Below are positions 16,639-24,941 of a stretch of DNA of 64,000 nt, piece by piece. How positions within the stretch are numbered: the first letter of the stretch is position 1; each line of letters opens with the position of its first letter. The notes under the pieces were generated by a model, which was given only the letters and a program-made list of their open reading frames with translations, searched no databases and had not been told where the DNA came from. The DNA is taken from positions 2,846,279 through 2,910,278 of the forward strand of contig NZ_CM001488.1 in NCBI RefSeq assembly GCF_000233695.2, read 5' to 3'. The translations under genes and the position numbers were made by a program. The stretch comes from Desulfobacter postgatei 2ac9. Its GTDB lineage: Bacteria > Desulfobacterota > Desulfobacteria > Desulfobacterales > Desulfobacteraceae.

Positions 16639-18081
16639 ATGAGTCAGAAGCAAGATAACGGATATATAACGCTGGATTTGTCTTTACCCTATAAAGTCAA
16701 GGACATTGGTCTGGCCGAACACGGACACAAAGATATGCAGCTGTCCGAAAAAGAGATGCCCGGATTGATGGCCATCCGGGAAAAATACGGCCATGAAAAA
16801 CCGCTTAAGGGCTTTAAAATAATGGGCAGCCTTCACATGACCATTCAAACGGCCATGCTTATTGATACCCTGTATGAACTGGGCGCTGATGTGCGCTGGG
16901 CCACGTGCAATATTTTTTCCACCCAGGACCATGCAGCCGCTGCTATTGCCGACAAGGGTACGGCTGCTGTATTTGCATGGAAGGGCGAAACCCTTGAAGA
17001 ATTCTGGTGGTGTACGGAACAGGCGCTGACCTGGCCGGACGGCTCCGGCCCGGACCTGATTGTGGACGACGGCGGGGATGCTACCTTATTTGTTCATCAG
17101 GGGGCCAAGGTTGAAGCGGATCCATCCATTCTTGACAAGGAGACCAACAGCGGGGACGAGCGCTGCCTCATGGACCGGCTGCGGGAAAGTTATAACCAGG
17201 ATAAGCAGCGCTGGACCAATATTGCCAAAAAAATCCGGGGAGTCTCCGAGGAGACCACCACCGGTGTGCATCGGTTATACCACCTTGCTTCCGCGGGAGA
17301 ATTGCTGTTTCCGGCCATTAATGTAAATGATTCAGTGACCAAATCTAAATTTGACAACCTTTACGGTTGCCGGGAATCACTGGCCGATGGTATCAAACGG
17401 GCCACAGACGTGATGCTTGCAGGCAAAACCGTGGTCGTTGCCGGATACGGCGATGTGGGCAAAGGATGTGCTGCTTCCATGAAAGGCTATGGTGCTATTG
17501 TACTTATCACTGAAATCGATCCCATCTGCGCACTTCAAGCTGCTATGGAGGGGTTTGAGGTTGTCACCATGGACCAGGCCGTAACCCGTGGAGATATTTT
17601 TGTTACCGCCACAGGTAATTATCATGTCATCACCGGTGAGCATATTGCACAGATGAAAGATGAGTCCATTATATGTAACATCGGGCACTTTGACAGTGAG
17701 ATAGAGATGAGTTTTCTGGATAACCATCCGAATGCGGAAAAGATTACGATCAAGCCCCAGGTGGACAAGTGGATACTGCCGTCGGGCCGTTCGGTCATTG
17801 TTCTGGCTGAAGGACGCCTGGTGAATCTTGGCTGTGCCACGGGGCATCCCAGTTTTGTCATGAGCAACAGTTTTTCAAACCAGACCATGGCTCAGATTAA
17901 ACTGGCCCAGGAAGACCTGGAGAAAAAAGTATATACCCTGCCCAAGGAATTGGACGAGGAGGTGGCAAGACTACACCTGAAAAATTTGTCTGTTAACTTG
18001 ACAAAGCTGACCCAGGAACAGGCCGATTATATCGGTGTGCCTATTAATGGCCCGTTCAAGCCGGATCATTACCGGTATTAG
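16639..18081 (+). CDS. ahcY: S-adenosylhomocysteine hydrolase
   Basis: A 480-residue NAD-dependent enzyme splitting SAH to adenosine and homocysteine. The NAD-binding [17 protein letters not shown] lies near residue 273, and the conserved C-terminal PDHYRY ending (here KPDHYRY) is present. Length and insert pattern fit the long bacterial type. AAAGGAAT precedes the ATG. It is second in the metK operon, ended by a strong terminator 25 nt downstream. Confidence 0.97.
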   Translation: MSQKQDNGYITLDLSLPYKVKDIGLAEHGHKDMQLSEKEMPGLMAIREKYGHEKPLKGFKIMGSLHMTIQTAMLIDTLYELGADVRWATCNIFSTQDHAAAAIADKGTAAVFAWKGETLEEFWWCTEQALTWPDGSGPDLIVDDGGDATLFVHQGAKVEADPSILDKETNSGDERCLMDRLRESYNQDKQRWTNIAKKIRGVSEETTTGVHRLYHLASAGELLFPAINVNDSVTKSKFDNLYGCRESLADGIKRATDVMLAGKTVVVAGYGDVGKGCAASMKGYGAIVLITEIDPICALQAAMEGFEVVTMDQAVTRGDIFVTATGNYHVITGEHIAQMKDESIICNIGHFDSEIEMSFLDNHPNAEKITIKPQVDKWILPSGRSVIVLAEGRLVNLGCATGHPSFVMSNSFSNQTMAQIKLAQEDLEKKVYTLPKELDEEVARLHLKNLSVNLTKLTQEQADYIGVPINGPFKPDHYRY

Positions 18082-18106
18082 CCGGTACCTGTCCGGAAAT
18101 CATATA

Positions 18107-18140
18107 AACAAGGCGGCTTTTGTAAAAGAGCCGCCTTGTT
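18107..18140 (+). terminator. Terminator of metK-ahcY
   Basis: A near-perfect hairpin, AACAAGGCGGCTTTT against AAAAGAGCCGCCTTGTT, with a 2-nt tip. Its own arms are A- and T-rich, as in symmetric intrinsic terminators. Confidence 0.75.
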
Positions 18141-18170
18141 GCGTGTTGAAACGGATTGATTGTTCTTGGT

Positions 18171-18186
18171 GTTCAAAATAATGAAC
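18171..18186. promoter_or_regulatory. Candidate activator site 1 (RTTCA-N6-TGAAY)
   Basis: GTTCA-AAATAA-TGAAC, a perfect inverted repeat with a 6-nt spacer. It is the first of three such sites upstream of the sigma-54 promoter at 18426, centred about 273 nt before the predicted start. Confidence 0.5.
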
Positions 18187-18202
18187 CCGGCCTGAAAATA
18201 TG

Positions 18203-18218
18203 ATTCAAGAACGTGAAT
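18203..18218. promoter_or_regulatory. Candidate activator site 2 (RTTCA-N6-TGAAY)
   Basis: ATTCA-AGAACG-TGAAT, the same half-sites and spacer as site 1, 32 bp (three helical turns) downstream of it. Confidence 0.5.
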
Positions 18219-18281
18219 TGATGTTTTTGTTTTAATTATTAATGTGTTATGTTTTTAATTTTAATGCTATTCTGTGTGCAT

Positions 18282-18297
18282 ATTCAAAAAAATGAAC
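18282..18297. promoter_or_regulatory. Candidate activator site 3 (RTTCA-N6-TGAAY)
   Basis: ATTCA-AAAAAA-TGAAC, the third copy, about 162 nt before the predicted start. The sites do not match the NifA consensus TGT-N10-ACA. Confidence 0.5.
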
Positions 18298-18425
18298 TTT
18301 TCCCTGCTGAAAGATGTTCAAGGTTAATTTATCTATCGTGTAAAAATCCCATGGAATGATTTTTTAATGTAAAATAATATGTAAAAACAACATATTGTCT
18401 TTTTAAGCGAAATTTGTTGGGATGG

Positions 18426-18440
18426 TGGCACATCAATTGC
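18426..18440 (+). promoter_or_regulatory. Sigma-54 promoter
   Basis: TGGCAC-ATCAA-TTGC gives the -24 GG and -12 GC elements exactly 10 nt apart and matches the consensus at every strongly conserved base. The predicted start is near 18452. No gene lies downstream on this strand, only a short transcript-sized stretch ending in a terminator. Confidence 0.7.
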
Positions 18441-18451
18441 TGTATACTATT

Positions 18452-18536
18452 CTATAATTAAGATTGAGAACAAATTCATCTTTTTTTTCTTTTTTCCTTT
18501 TCCGAAAAAGGCTGCCGAAACCCGGCAGCCTTTTTT
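18452..18536 (+). ncRNA. Candidate sigma-54-dependent small RNA
   Basis: About 85 nt from the predicted sigma-54 start to the end of the T-run. The first 55 nt contain no ATG or ribosome site and include a long pyrimidine-rich single-stranded stretch (about 18480-18502); the 3' end is a GC-rich terminator hairpin. This is the layout of a Hfq-type small RNA. The terminator is symmetric and may also serve the leftward nifB unit, so the RNA needs experimental proof. Confidence 0.45.
18506..18536 (+). terminator. Bidirectional intrinsic terminator
   Basis: Stem GGCTGCCG/CGGCAGCC with loop AAAC, flanked by A5 on the left and T6 on the right. It would end the small-RNA transcript on this strand and the nifB-unit transcript on the other. 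Confidence 0.85.
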
Positions 18537-18591
18537 GGTTTTAGGAAAGCTTGGGATACTCAATCCCCTTACGGTTAATGTGGTGAGGGAT

Positions 18592-19593
18592 CTAATTACA
18601 ATTACATATAAAAAAGGGGTTTACTGCTTTTTTTCCATATTCGATTACTTCGAATGAGCATTCCGACAAATTATACTCCTCGCAAGCACTATGGTTAAAA
18701 CGGACCGTTTCATTTGTAAATTCAATTTGGAGTGGAATGGTTACCGCGACGTTCTCGGAACAAAGACTCTCTTTTTTATAAGGGCTATATCTTACTTCTC
18801 CACCCGCTTCGTTTCTTAATATTATGGCATTTTGGGTGGTGCTTAGCGCTGTTACTTCTCCTTGGTTGTTAAACTGCAAAGAGTTGATATCCCCCATAAT
18901 GCCTTCCGGGTCATTATCATAGGCTGATATTTTTCCAATTTTTGTTTCAACAGTATAAGGCTCAGCCGGTTCAGCCGATTTTATGGAACCGTCTTCATAA
19001 AATGAAATGCCGACTCTAATACGCATTGTACCTATGGGTGTTTTTGCTTCAACAGTCTCCTGCGGCCAGAAAGTGATGCTTTTAATATTGCCGTTTTCAT
19101 AAAAGACGATATTAATTATTTTCGCTTTAACTGTTCCACAGGGCAGCTTTAACTCAAGGTCTTTGGCCAGGGCATACTCGTCTTTCTCTCCCCAATAACC
19201 GCTTAGCTTGCCATTAAGGGGGAAAAGTTTTTTCAATAATTCATTATTATAAAACATGACCAGTTCCGCGGATATTTTTCCGTATTTGGTTTCAATGGTC
19301 GCCGCCTCTTGAAGAGGTGCTTTTTTTATATTTCCATTATCATAAAAGTTAACCGGTTTTAATACCCGTCTTCCATGATCATCTACTGAATACTGGGGCA
19401 CAATGACCCCAACGGGTGTTTTAATCTCAAACCGTTCGGTAAAAATCAGGGATGCGGGATTGCCCGATGCGTATTTTTCCAGATTCTGATAGCCGTTTGT
19501 CTCGCCATATTTTGTCTTCAGTGTTTCCACGTTAAGCCTCTTTTTTTTATATTTTTTCGGGTCTATAGACCTATTTTGACATATTCTTGCCAT
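18592..19593 (-). CDS. Repeat protein co-transcribed with nifB (MORN/YwqK-like motifs)
   Basis: A 333-residue protein of unknown function. It is built from four or five degenerate units of about 45 residues, each pairing a strand like KTPIGTM or ETKYGKI with a FYxNGxIK motif (FYDNGNIK at 83-90, FYNNELLK at 114-121, FYENGNIK at 164-171, FYEDGSIK at 198-205), reminiscent of YwqK/MORN-variant beta repeats. The C-terminal tail has four Cys (including HSACEEYNLSEC and the terminal ICNCN). There is no signal peptide. It starts 6 nt after the nifB stop, so the two form one unit. A role in nitrogenase assembly or its control is suggested only by position. Confidence 0.65.
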   Translation of the reverse strand: MARICQNRSIDPKKYKKKRLNVETLKTKYGETNGYQNLEKYASGNPASLIFTERFEIKTPVGVIVPQYSVDDHGRRVLKPVNFYDNGNIKKAPLQEAATIETKYGKISAELVMFYNNELLKKLFPLNGKLSGYWGEKDEYALAKDLELKLPCGTVKAKIINIVFYENGNIKSITFWPQETVEAKTPIGTMRIRVGISFYEDGSIKSAEPAEPYTVETKIGKISAYDNDPEGIMGDINSLQFNNQGEVTALSTTQNAIILRNEAGGEVRYSPYKKESLCSENVAVTIPLQIEFTNETVRFNHSACEEYNLSECSFEVIEYGKKAVNPFFICNCN

Positions 19594-19599
19594 GGATGA

Positions 19600-20865
19600 T
19601 CAAAATCCACTCCCCATGCCGGCCATGGGGTTCTTTTTGTTGCATGCCTTGACATCTCGTTGGAGCATAAAGTCCCTGCTGTGTCCCTCGAAAACGGCTT
19701 CGGCAGCCTCTATGATTGTTCCGTCCAATTCTAGAATATCGATTTTCTTTTGGTTGAGTATACGGCGAGGGCTGTCGCCGAGTCCGGTGACCATCAATGC
19801 CCTGCAATCACGGAGCATATTGCTTAAGTCCTCCCAACGCTGTGTGCCACCGCCGGGTTTGGGTGTTTTTCGGGCTTCTATAAAATAAACGCCGCCATTG
19901 TCTTTTTGACCATAGATCAATAATTCTTCGGCTTTTCCGAGGTGTTGATTGACCAGTCGACCGTCAACGCTGGCGACTGCCACATAAGGTCTGTCATCAC
20001 CGTAAATTTCCGGCATCTGGGCGCATTCCTGCAGTTTTCTAATTATTTTGCGGCTATTGCGCTCGCCCAGAAGGCCTACGGCATCTGCACGGCAGCGTTC
20101 GCAATGGTACATTTGGGGGATGTATTTTTCCGCCTTTTTTCGAATATTCTCCACTGCTGAATCAGATGGTTCCGGAAAATTGGCAAAATTGGACCCCTTA
20201 TTTGGGTAAAAGGGGATGCAGTTGTGGATGTCTACCTTCAGTTGGGCCATCTTTTCGGCAACCGTTTCAATATGGCGATCATTGATCTCCGGTATAATGA
20301 CGGTGTTGACCTTGGTGATGATGTTTTTTTCTTTAAGGCGGATGATTGCCTCAAGCTGCTTTTCCAGTAAAACTTCGAAGCCGGGTTTGGGGCCTAGGGT
20401 TCTTTTGCCATAGCGAACAAAGGAATACAATTTTGATCCAATTTCAGGATCAATTGCATTTAGGGAGATGGTGACATGGCTGATATTCATGGCGGCCAGC
20501 TCATCAATATACGGCCCGATACCCAAACCGTTTGTGGTCACGCAACGAATCATCTCGGGGTATTGCCTTTGTACTAACCGAAGCGTTTCCATGGTTTCAT
20601 CGGGATTGGCAAAGGGGTCGCCCGGTCCTACAATTCCCACGACAGAAATGTCTTTCGCTTGTTCAATTACATATTTGAGATAGGTCATAGCCTGACTCGG
20701 TTTCAGGATTGCAGCGGTTACTCCTGGCCGGGTTTCATCGACACAGTCGTGTTTTCGATCGCAGTAATTACATTGAATATTACATCTTGGTGCAACAGGC
20801 AGGTGGACTCGTCCGCAAACACCTTTTACCTTGACATTGAAACATGGGTGGTTGGATATATTCAT
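19600..20865 (-). CDS. nifB: Nitrogenase cofactor biosynthesis radical SAM protein NifB
   Basis: A 421-residue NifB. The radical SAM cluster motif is Cys28-x3-Cys32-x2-Cys35 in APRCNIQCNYCDRK, followed by NifB-typical GPGDPFANP and further cysteines at CERCRADAVGLLGE that bind the precursor clusters. Residues about 290-400 form a NifX-like domain (VASVDGRLVNQHLGKAEELLIY). It builds NifB-co, the [8Fe-9S-C] core of FeMo-co. No nifHDK lies in this window, so they must be elsewhere. The upstream region holds a possible sigma-54 promoter. Confidence 0.96.
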   Translation of the reverse strand: MNISNHPCFNVKVKGVCGRVHLPVAPRCNIQCNYCDRKHDCVDETRPGVTAAILKPSQAMTYLKYVIEQAKDISVVGIVGPGDPFANPDETMETLRLVQRQYPEMIRCVTTNGLGIGPYIDELAAMNISHVTISLNAIDPEIGSKLYSFVRYGKRTLGPKPGFEVLLEKQLEAIIRLKEKNIITKVNTVIIPEINDRHIETVAEKMAQLKVDIHNCIPFYPNKGSNFANFPEPSDSAVENIRKKAEKYIPQMYHCERCRADAVGLLGERNSRKIIRKLQECAQMPEIYGDDRPYVAVASVDGRLVNQHLGKAEELLIYGQKDNGGVYFIEARKTPKPGGGTQRWEDLSNMLRDCRALMVTGLGDSPRRILNQKKIDILELDGTIIEAAEAVFEGHSRDFMLQRDVKACNKKNPMAGMGSGF

Positions 20866-21254
20866 TTTTTTTCCTATTCGTTAAGATATAAAGATTGCCG
20901 ACAAGCGGAGCATCGTGCCTGGAAATAATAATCAATTTAGTAAAGCAATAAAAATACCAACAAATAATAAAATTGGAAAGAATGACAAAAGACTCCGGAA
21001 ATACATGGAAAAAAAGTATGGCAGCGGGATAGATTCGAAAGAATGGGTGTAATTCCGTGGTGTGGTGTCAGAATGGGCCCGCTTATTTATTACAAATTCG
21101 AAACAATTGAAATTATTGAAAAGATGGGGCCTTTGAATTATTTTGGCCTCCAAAAGAGAAGATAAGGGACTGATCGTCTTTTTATAAGAACGTTTGTGTA
21201 ACCAACATAGGTATTTCAACTTTGGTTTTGGGCTGGGTATAGGCTGCTTGGTGC
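20866..21254. other. Region upstream of nifB
   Basis: 389 bp between nifB and the end of the amylosucrase gene. A leftward frame starting with TTG overlaps the amylosucrase stop (108 codons), but its product looks random apart from a hydrophobic end, and I do not accept it. The only supported signal is the sigma-54-like promoter at 20945-20958. Confidence 0.4.
20945..20958 (-). promoter_or_regulatory. nifB: Possible sigma-54 promoter of nifB
   Basis: On the minus strand TTGGTATTTTTATTGCTTT gives GG-N10-GC with a perfect TTGCT -12 element and a -24 element off consensus at two positions. The start would be near 20933, leaving a leader of about 70 nt. No TGT-N10-ACA NifA site was found upstream. 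Confidence 0.4.
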
Positions 21255-23207
21255 TCAATTGCCGGCCAGCCAGTAAAATCGGTATGGGGGAAGTACCAGC
21301 TGATCCTTGAACAGGGTTGGGGTATTTCCCGAATATAGGTCTCTTATATGTTCACCCATCTGGAATCCCTGGGTTTCAAGTTCAAACAGGTTCAGATATT
21401 GCGGATGTGCGTCAAAATTCCCCACAACCAAAACACTCTTACGGGTTTTGATATTAAAACGAACATAGGCCAGCAGTTGGGGATTGCTGATCTCCAGCAG
21501 TTTCCGGTTGTTAAAATCTGAAAATTCAGAAACCTTTTTACGAACGGCGATCATCTTTTTTAATGCGTTAAATATCTTATATTCAACCGTTCCCGGTTGT
21601 TTGCGACGCATGGCATTTTCCCAGTCTATTCTAGGCCGATGCGCCCACCGGCTGTCATTGGCTTTGCTGATGTCTTCAATATAGGAATAGTCGTTAATTG
21701 TGCCAAGCTCATCTCCGTAATAGATCAGTGGAATGCCGCCAAAAGAGAAAATAATACTATGCAACAGAAGAATGTGCTGAATAATGATGTCAATTTTTTC
21801 CGGGTCATTCTCCTCCAGGGCTTTCTCCAACCCGATTAATGAAGTTAATGTTCCTGAAATACGGGCGTCATTGTTTTTTTTATTGTGGGCAAACAACAGT
21901 CCCCGGGCAGAGGAGTTCTCAAATTTGCCGGCAAAGTAATTGATGATGAATTCCCGGTGGGATCTGGGTTCATATCCGGCCTGGGCGATATCTTCATTTG
22001 TAAAACCCAGGCCGATATCATCATGACATCGTATGTAATTGAGCCAGGTGGCCCGTTCCAGTTTATCCGGCAGATTCTTGATCCCCTGGGTCAGCAGTTT
22101 GGCGTTTTTGGTGGCAACGGCATCCCATAATAACGCCATCAAGGTCGCATTATAGGCAATTTCACACTCTTTGGCATTGATGGCATCTTCACCAAAGTAC
22201 TTGACGATCTCTACCGGGGCTACGATCGCCTCGGCAATAAAAACAACCCCGGGGGCAGTGATCTGACAACAATCTTTAAACAATTGCAGCAATTTATGGG
22301 CTTCATATTCATTTTGACTGGTACTGCCGATTTTTTTCCACAGAAAAGCAACCGCGTCCAAACGCAATATATCCACGCCCTGGTTGGCCCAGAAGAGCAA
22401 CACATCCAGCATTTCGATAAAAACTGCCGGGTTGCTGTAATTGAGATCCCATTGATAGGTGTTAAAGACCGTCATGACCCACTTATGCATAGTCTCGTCC
22501 CAGGTAAAATTGCCCGGGGCCTGGTCCGGAAATATTTCCGGCAGGGTCTGTTCAAACATATCGGGGATTTTCCGGTTTTCAAAACAATAAAAATAGTCTT
22601 GGTAGCGTGGATCTCCTGACCGGGCTTTTTGCGCCCATTCGTGCTCATCGGACACATGGTTTACCACCACATCCAGGGTCAGCAGCATCTCCCTTTGTTT
22701 CATCTCTTTGGCCAGATTCTTTACATTTTCCAGCGTGCCTATCTTGTCGTTGATTTTTCGAAAATCGCTCACGGCATATCCGCCGTCACTGGCCCCTTTG
22801 GGGCATTTCAGTATCGGCATGATATGAACCAGGTTAACCCCCAATTCCTGCAAATAGGCAAGTTTGGCTTGAACCCCTTTCAGGTTGTCGGCGAAACCGT
22901 CTGCATACAGTGTCATTCCCACCCATTTTTGGTCAAGGAACCAATTGAAATCTTTTTCCCTTGCCAGGTCACTTCTCCTCAGATTCCTGGGTCTTTTTAT
23001 GTACTGGCGTGCCATGGTTTCCACCAGATAAAGCAGGTGCTCATTAAAATCATCCCGCTGGCCATACAATTGTTCAAAAATAAGGAAAAGACTGTAAAAA
23101 TTGGCGCCCAGGCGGGTGTAAAAATGGTGGAGATCCTGTTTTCTGATTTTCGGTTTGAGCTTATCCAGAATTTCGTTCAATAAAGAATGTGAGAACTGTT
23201 CGTACAT
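21255..23207 (-). CDS. ams: Amylosucrase (GH13)
   Basis: A 650-residue GH13 enzyme of the amylosucrase subfamily, which transfers glucose from sucrose to an alpha-glucan and releases fructose. The nucleophile is Asp284 (DILRLDAVAF), the acid/base Glu326 (VFIAEAIV) and the transition-state Asp 396 or 397 (RCHDDIG), nearly the same numbering as the Neisseria enzyme. The N-terminal helical domain (1-90) and C-terminal beta domain are present. It is last in the sucrose operon, 3 nt after the fructokinase gene. It probably recycles sucrose into glycogen; sucrose phosphorylase lacks the long helical N-terminus. Confidence 0.93.
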   Translation of the reverse strand: MYEQFSHSLLNEILDKLKPKIRKQDLHHFYTRLGANFYSLFLIFEQLYGQRDDFNEHLLYLVETMARQYIKRPRNLRRSDLAREKDFNWFLDQKWVGMTLYADGFADNLKGVQAKLAYLQELGVNLVHIMPILKCPKGASDGGYAVSDFRKINDKIGTLENVKNLAKEMKQREMLLTLDVVVNHVSDEHEWAQKARSGDPRYQDYFYCFENRKIPDMFEQTLPEIFPDQAPGNFTWDETMHKWVMTVFNTYQWDLNYSNPAVFIEMLDVLLFWANQGVDILRLDAVAFLWKKIGSTSQNEYEAHKLLQLFKDCCQITAPGVVFIAEAIVAPVEIVKYFGEDAINAKECEIAYNATLMALLWDAVATKNAKLLTQGIKNLPDKLERATWLNYIRCHDDIGLGFTNEDIAQAGYEPRSHREFIINYFAGKFENSSARGLLFAHNKKNNDARISGTLTSLIGLEKALEENDPEKIDIIIQHILLLHSIIFSFGGIPLIYYGDELGTINDYSYIEDISKANDSRWAHRPRIDWENAMRRKQPGTVEYKIFNALKKMIAVRKKVSEFSDFNNRKLLEISNPQLLAYVRFNIKTRKSVLVVGNFDAHPQYLNLFELETQGFQMGEHIRDLYSGNTPTLFKDQLVLPPYRFYWLAGN

Positions 23208-23210
23208 AAC

Positions 23211-24095
23211 CTACTTCCAGGCGTTTAAAAACGGTTTGTAAAATCTTTTATCTGTAGTGGTTGCTCCGCGAATTTCAACAACGGCCCCGGCAAATTCCTG
23301 GGCACGTTTCAGTGTTGTTTCCAACGCCCAGTTTTTTAATTTTCCCAACAGCAGGACGCTGCTGAACGCATCTCCTGCGCCGACGGTATCAATGACCGAT
23401 ATTGTCTTTTCGGGTGAAACGGAAATGGGAGAAGCGCCGTTGGCCATGTAAATAACGGCGCCTTTTTCACCATGTGTCAGGATGATGTGTTTTACATGTG
23501 TGGCGCAAAACAGTGTGTTGATCCGGTTCTCTTCTTTGCTGCGGTCAGGGACTATTTGTGCCAGTTCATGGTGGTTGAGCTTCAACCAGGAGGTGTCGCT
23601 CAAAAGGGGGCGAATATAACTGATGCACCACCACGGGTCACGCAGATTAACATCCATGAATACATCCGGTGTTACCTGATGTTTGATCGCCTGAAGCGTA
23701 CCCGCAGAAACCGCATTCCGTATGGCCAGGGTTCCATGGTATAAATACGGGTGTTTCGACAATCCGGGTAGTTGCCCGGAGTGAATATAGTCATAGGCAC
23801 AGGGACTGACGATGTCGTAGCAGGGTTCATTGTCAGCAATATTTACTTGAACGCGGCCGGTTGGCTGATTGGCCTGGGTCTGAAGTCCGTTAAGATCCAT
23901 CCCCCACCCCGCCATGGCATCTTTGATCTGTTCCCCTAACAGGTCTTCTCCCACCGAGGAAATAAATAATGGTGCCGCACCAAAGGCCTGTAAATGCCAG
24001 GCCACATTAAAAGGCGCCCCGCCTAAAACCTTTTGTCCATCCGGGAAACAATCAAATAAAACTTCACCAAATACGATCATCTGTCTGCCTGTCAT
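23211..24095 (-). CDS. PfkB-family fructokinase
   Basis: A 294-residue ribokinase-fold sugar kinase with GGAPFNVAWHLQAFG (about 25-39) for substrate binding and DTVGAGDAFSSVLLLG near residue 238 with the catalytic Asp. The GGAPxNVA signature is that of fructokinases. It sits between the sucrose-phosphate phosphatase and amylosucrase genes, matching the sps-spp-fruK-ams order known from halotolerant methanotrophs: amylosucrase frees fructose and this enzyme rephosphorylates it for resynthesis of sucrose-6-phosphate or glycolysis. Confidence 0.9.
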   Translation of the reverse strand: MTGRQMIVFGEVLFDCFPDGQKVLGGAPFNVAWHLQAFGAAPLFISSVGEDLLGEQIKDAMAGWGMDLNGLQTQANQPTGRVQVNIADNEPCYDIVSPCAYDYIHSGQLPGLSKHPYLYHGTLAIRNAVSAGTLQAIKHQVTPDVFMDVNLRDPWWCISYIRPLLSDTSWLKLNHHELAQIVPDRSKEENRINTLFCATHVKHIILTHGEKGAVIYMANGASPISVSPEKTISVIDTVGAGDAFSSVLLLGKLKNWALETTLKRAQEFAGAVVEIRGATTTDKRFYKPFLNAWK

Positions 24096-24100
24096 ATTCG

Positions 24101-24937
24101 TTAATCCATTGATTTTAATTCCGGAAAATAATGATGTATGCCCTCCAGAATACCTGCTGCATAGTTGCCGTTCATATTTAAATAACCTCCGCGGGCAATA
24201 TAAAGATGCTTTGAAGAAACGGTTTTACCGATCTTTGCTTGCACCTGTGATTTTAATTCGGGGGATGCATTGGCCACAAGGATTGACTTTATGGGACTTA
24301 AAAGAACCGCTATGTCGTTGCCACTGTCTCCGGAAAATACAGTCCGGTCATAATCAAAAGAGTTGGTTTTCATCAGAAATTCAATTGCTTCTCGTTTGTC
24401 GGCACTGGCCGGCAGAATGTCCAGCAAACCAGTCTTTTTTTGTTCATCGATACTCCAGATGGTCTTGATCTGTAATCCATGCGGCTTTATTCGCAATTGG
24501 ATTTCATCCGCCAATATGCCCGGATTGATATCCAAAGGCACATAATAACTGAGTTTATATCGCCCTTGTTTTTCCTCTTCCTGGAGCTGACATTGAGTTA
24601 GATCAGAAAGGAAGGCAGCCAGATCCTTTCGGCTTTTGCCTTTCCAGTCATGGCAGATATGCTGATCCCAGTCAATTAAACGAAGCCACCGGTCGGACTG
24701 AATGTGATAAACAGTGCTTCCCACGTCTGTGACGGCATAATCCGGTACAGGCAGGTTAAAGCGGGCAATGGCATCCATTACCAGTTTTTTATCCCGTCCG
24801 GTCACATATGCAAGTTCTATCTCCGGCCTTGCAACCAGCTTTCGGAACAATGGCATTGCCTGGGGGCAGAGCGGTTGATGACCATTAGGAATAAGTGTCC
24901 GGTCCAGATCCGTACAAATTAAGAGCTTATCTAACAT
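24101..24937 (-). CDS. spp: Sucrose-6-phosphate phosphatase
   Basis: A HAD-superfamily phosphatase, 278 residues from the chosen start. Motif I is LLICTDLDRTLIPN with the DxD pair; the SPP-type tail motif is FSGDSGNDIAVL. I start at the ATG 24935-24937 because it lies 4 nt after the SPS stop; a GTG a few codons earlier, overlapping that stop, is an alternative. It removes phosphate from sucrose-6-phosphate. It duplicates the HAD domain fused to the SPS upstream, but its motif I is canonical where the fused one is altered. Confidence 0.9.
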   Translation of the reverse strand: MLDKLLICTDLDRTLIPNGHQPLCPQAMPLFRKLVARPEIELAYVTGRDKKLVMDAIARFNLPVPDYAVTDVGSTVYHIQSDRWLRLIDWDQHICHDWKGKSRKDLAAFLSDLTQCQLQEEEKQGRYKLSYYVPLDINPGILADEIQLRIKPHGLQIKTIWSIDEQKKTGLLDILPASADKREAIEFLMKTNSFDYDRTVFSGDSGNDIAVLLSPIKSILVANASPELKSQVQAKIGKTVSSKHLYIARGGYLNMNGNYAAGILEGIHHYFPELKSMD

Positions 24938-24941
24938 GGGA

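Noticed and set aside
20960-21250. NifA binding site upstream of nifB
   Set aside because: No TGT-N10-ACA in the interval on inspection of each TGT.
20932-21258. 108-codon leftward frame starting with TTG at the amylosucrase stop
   Set aside because: No ribosome site of its own, product looks random apart from a hydrophobic end, and it fills the space where nifB control signals should be.
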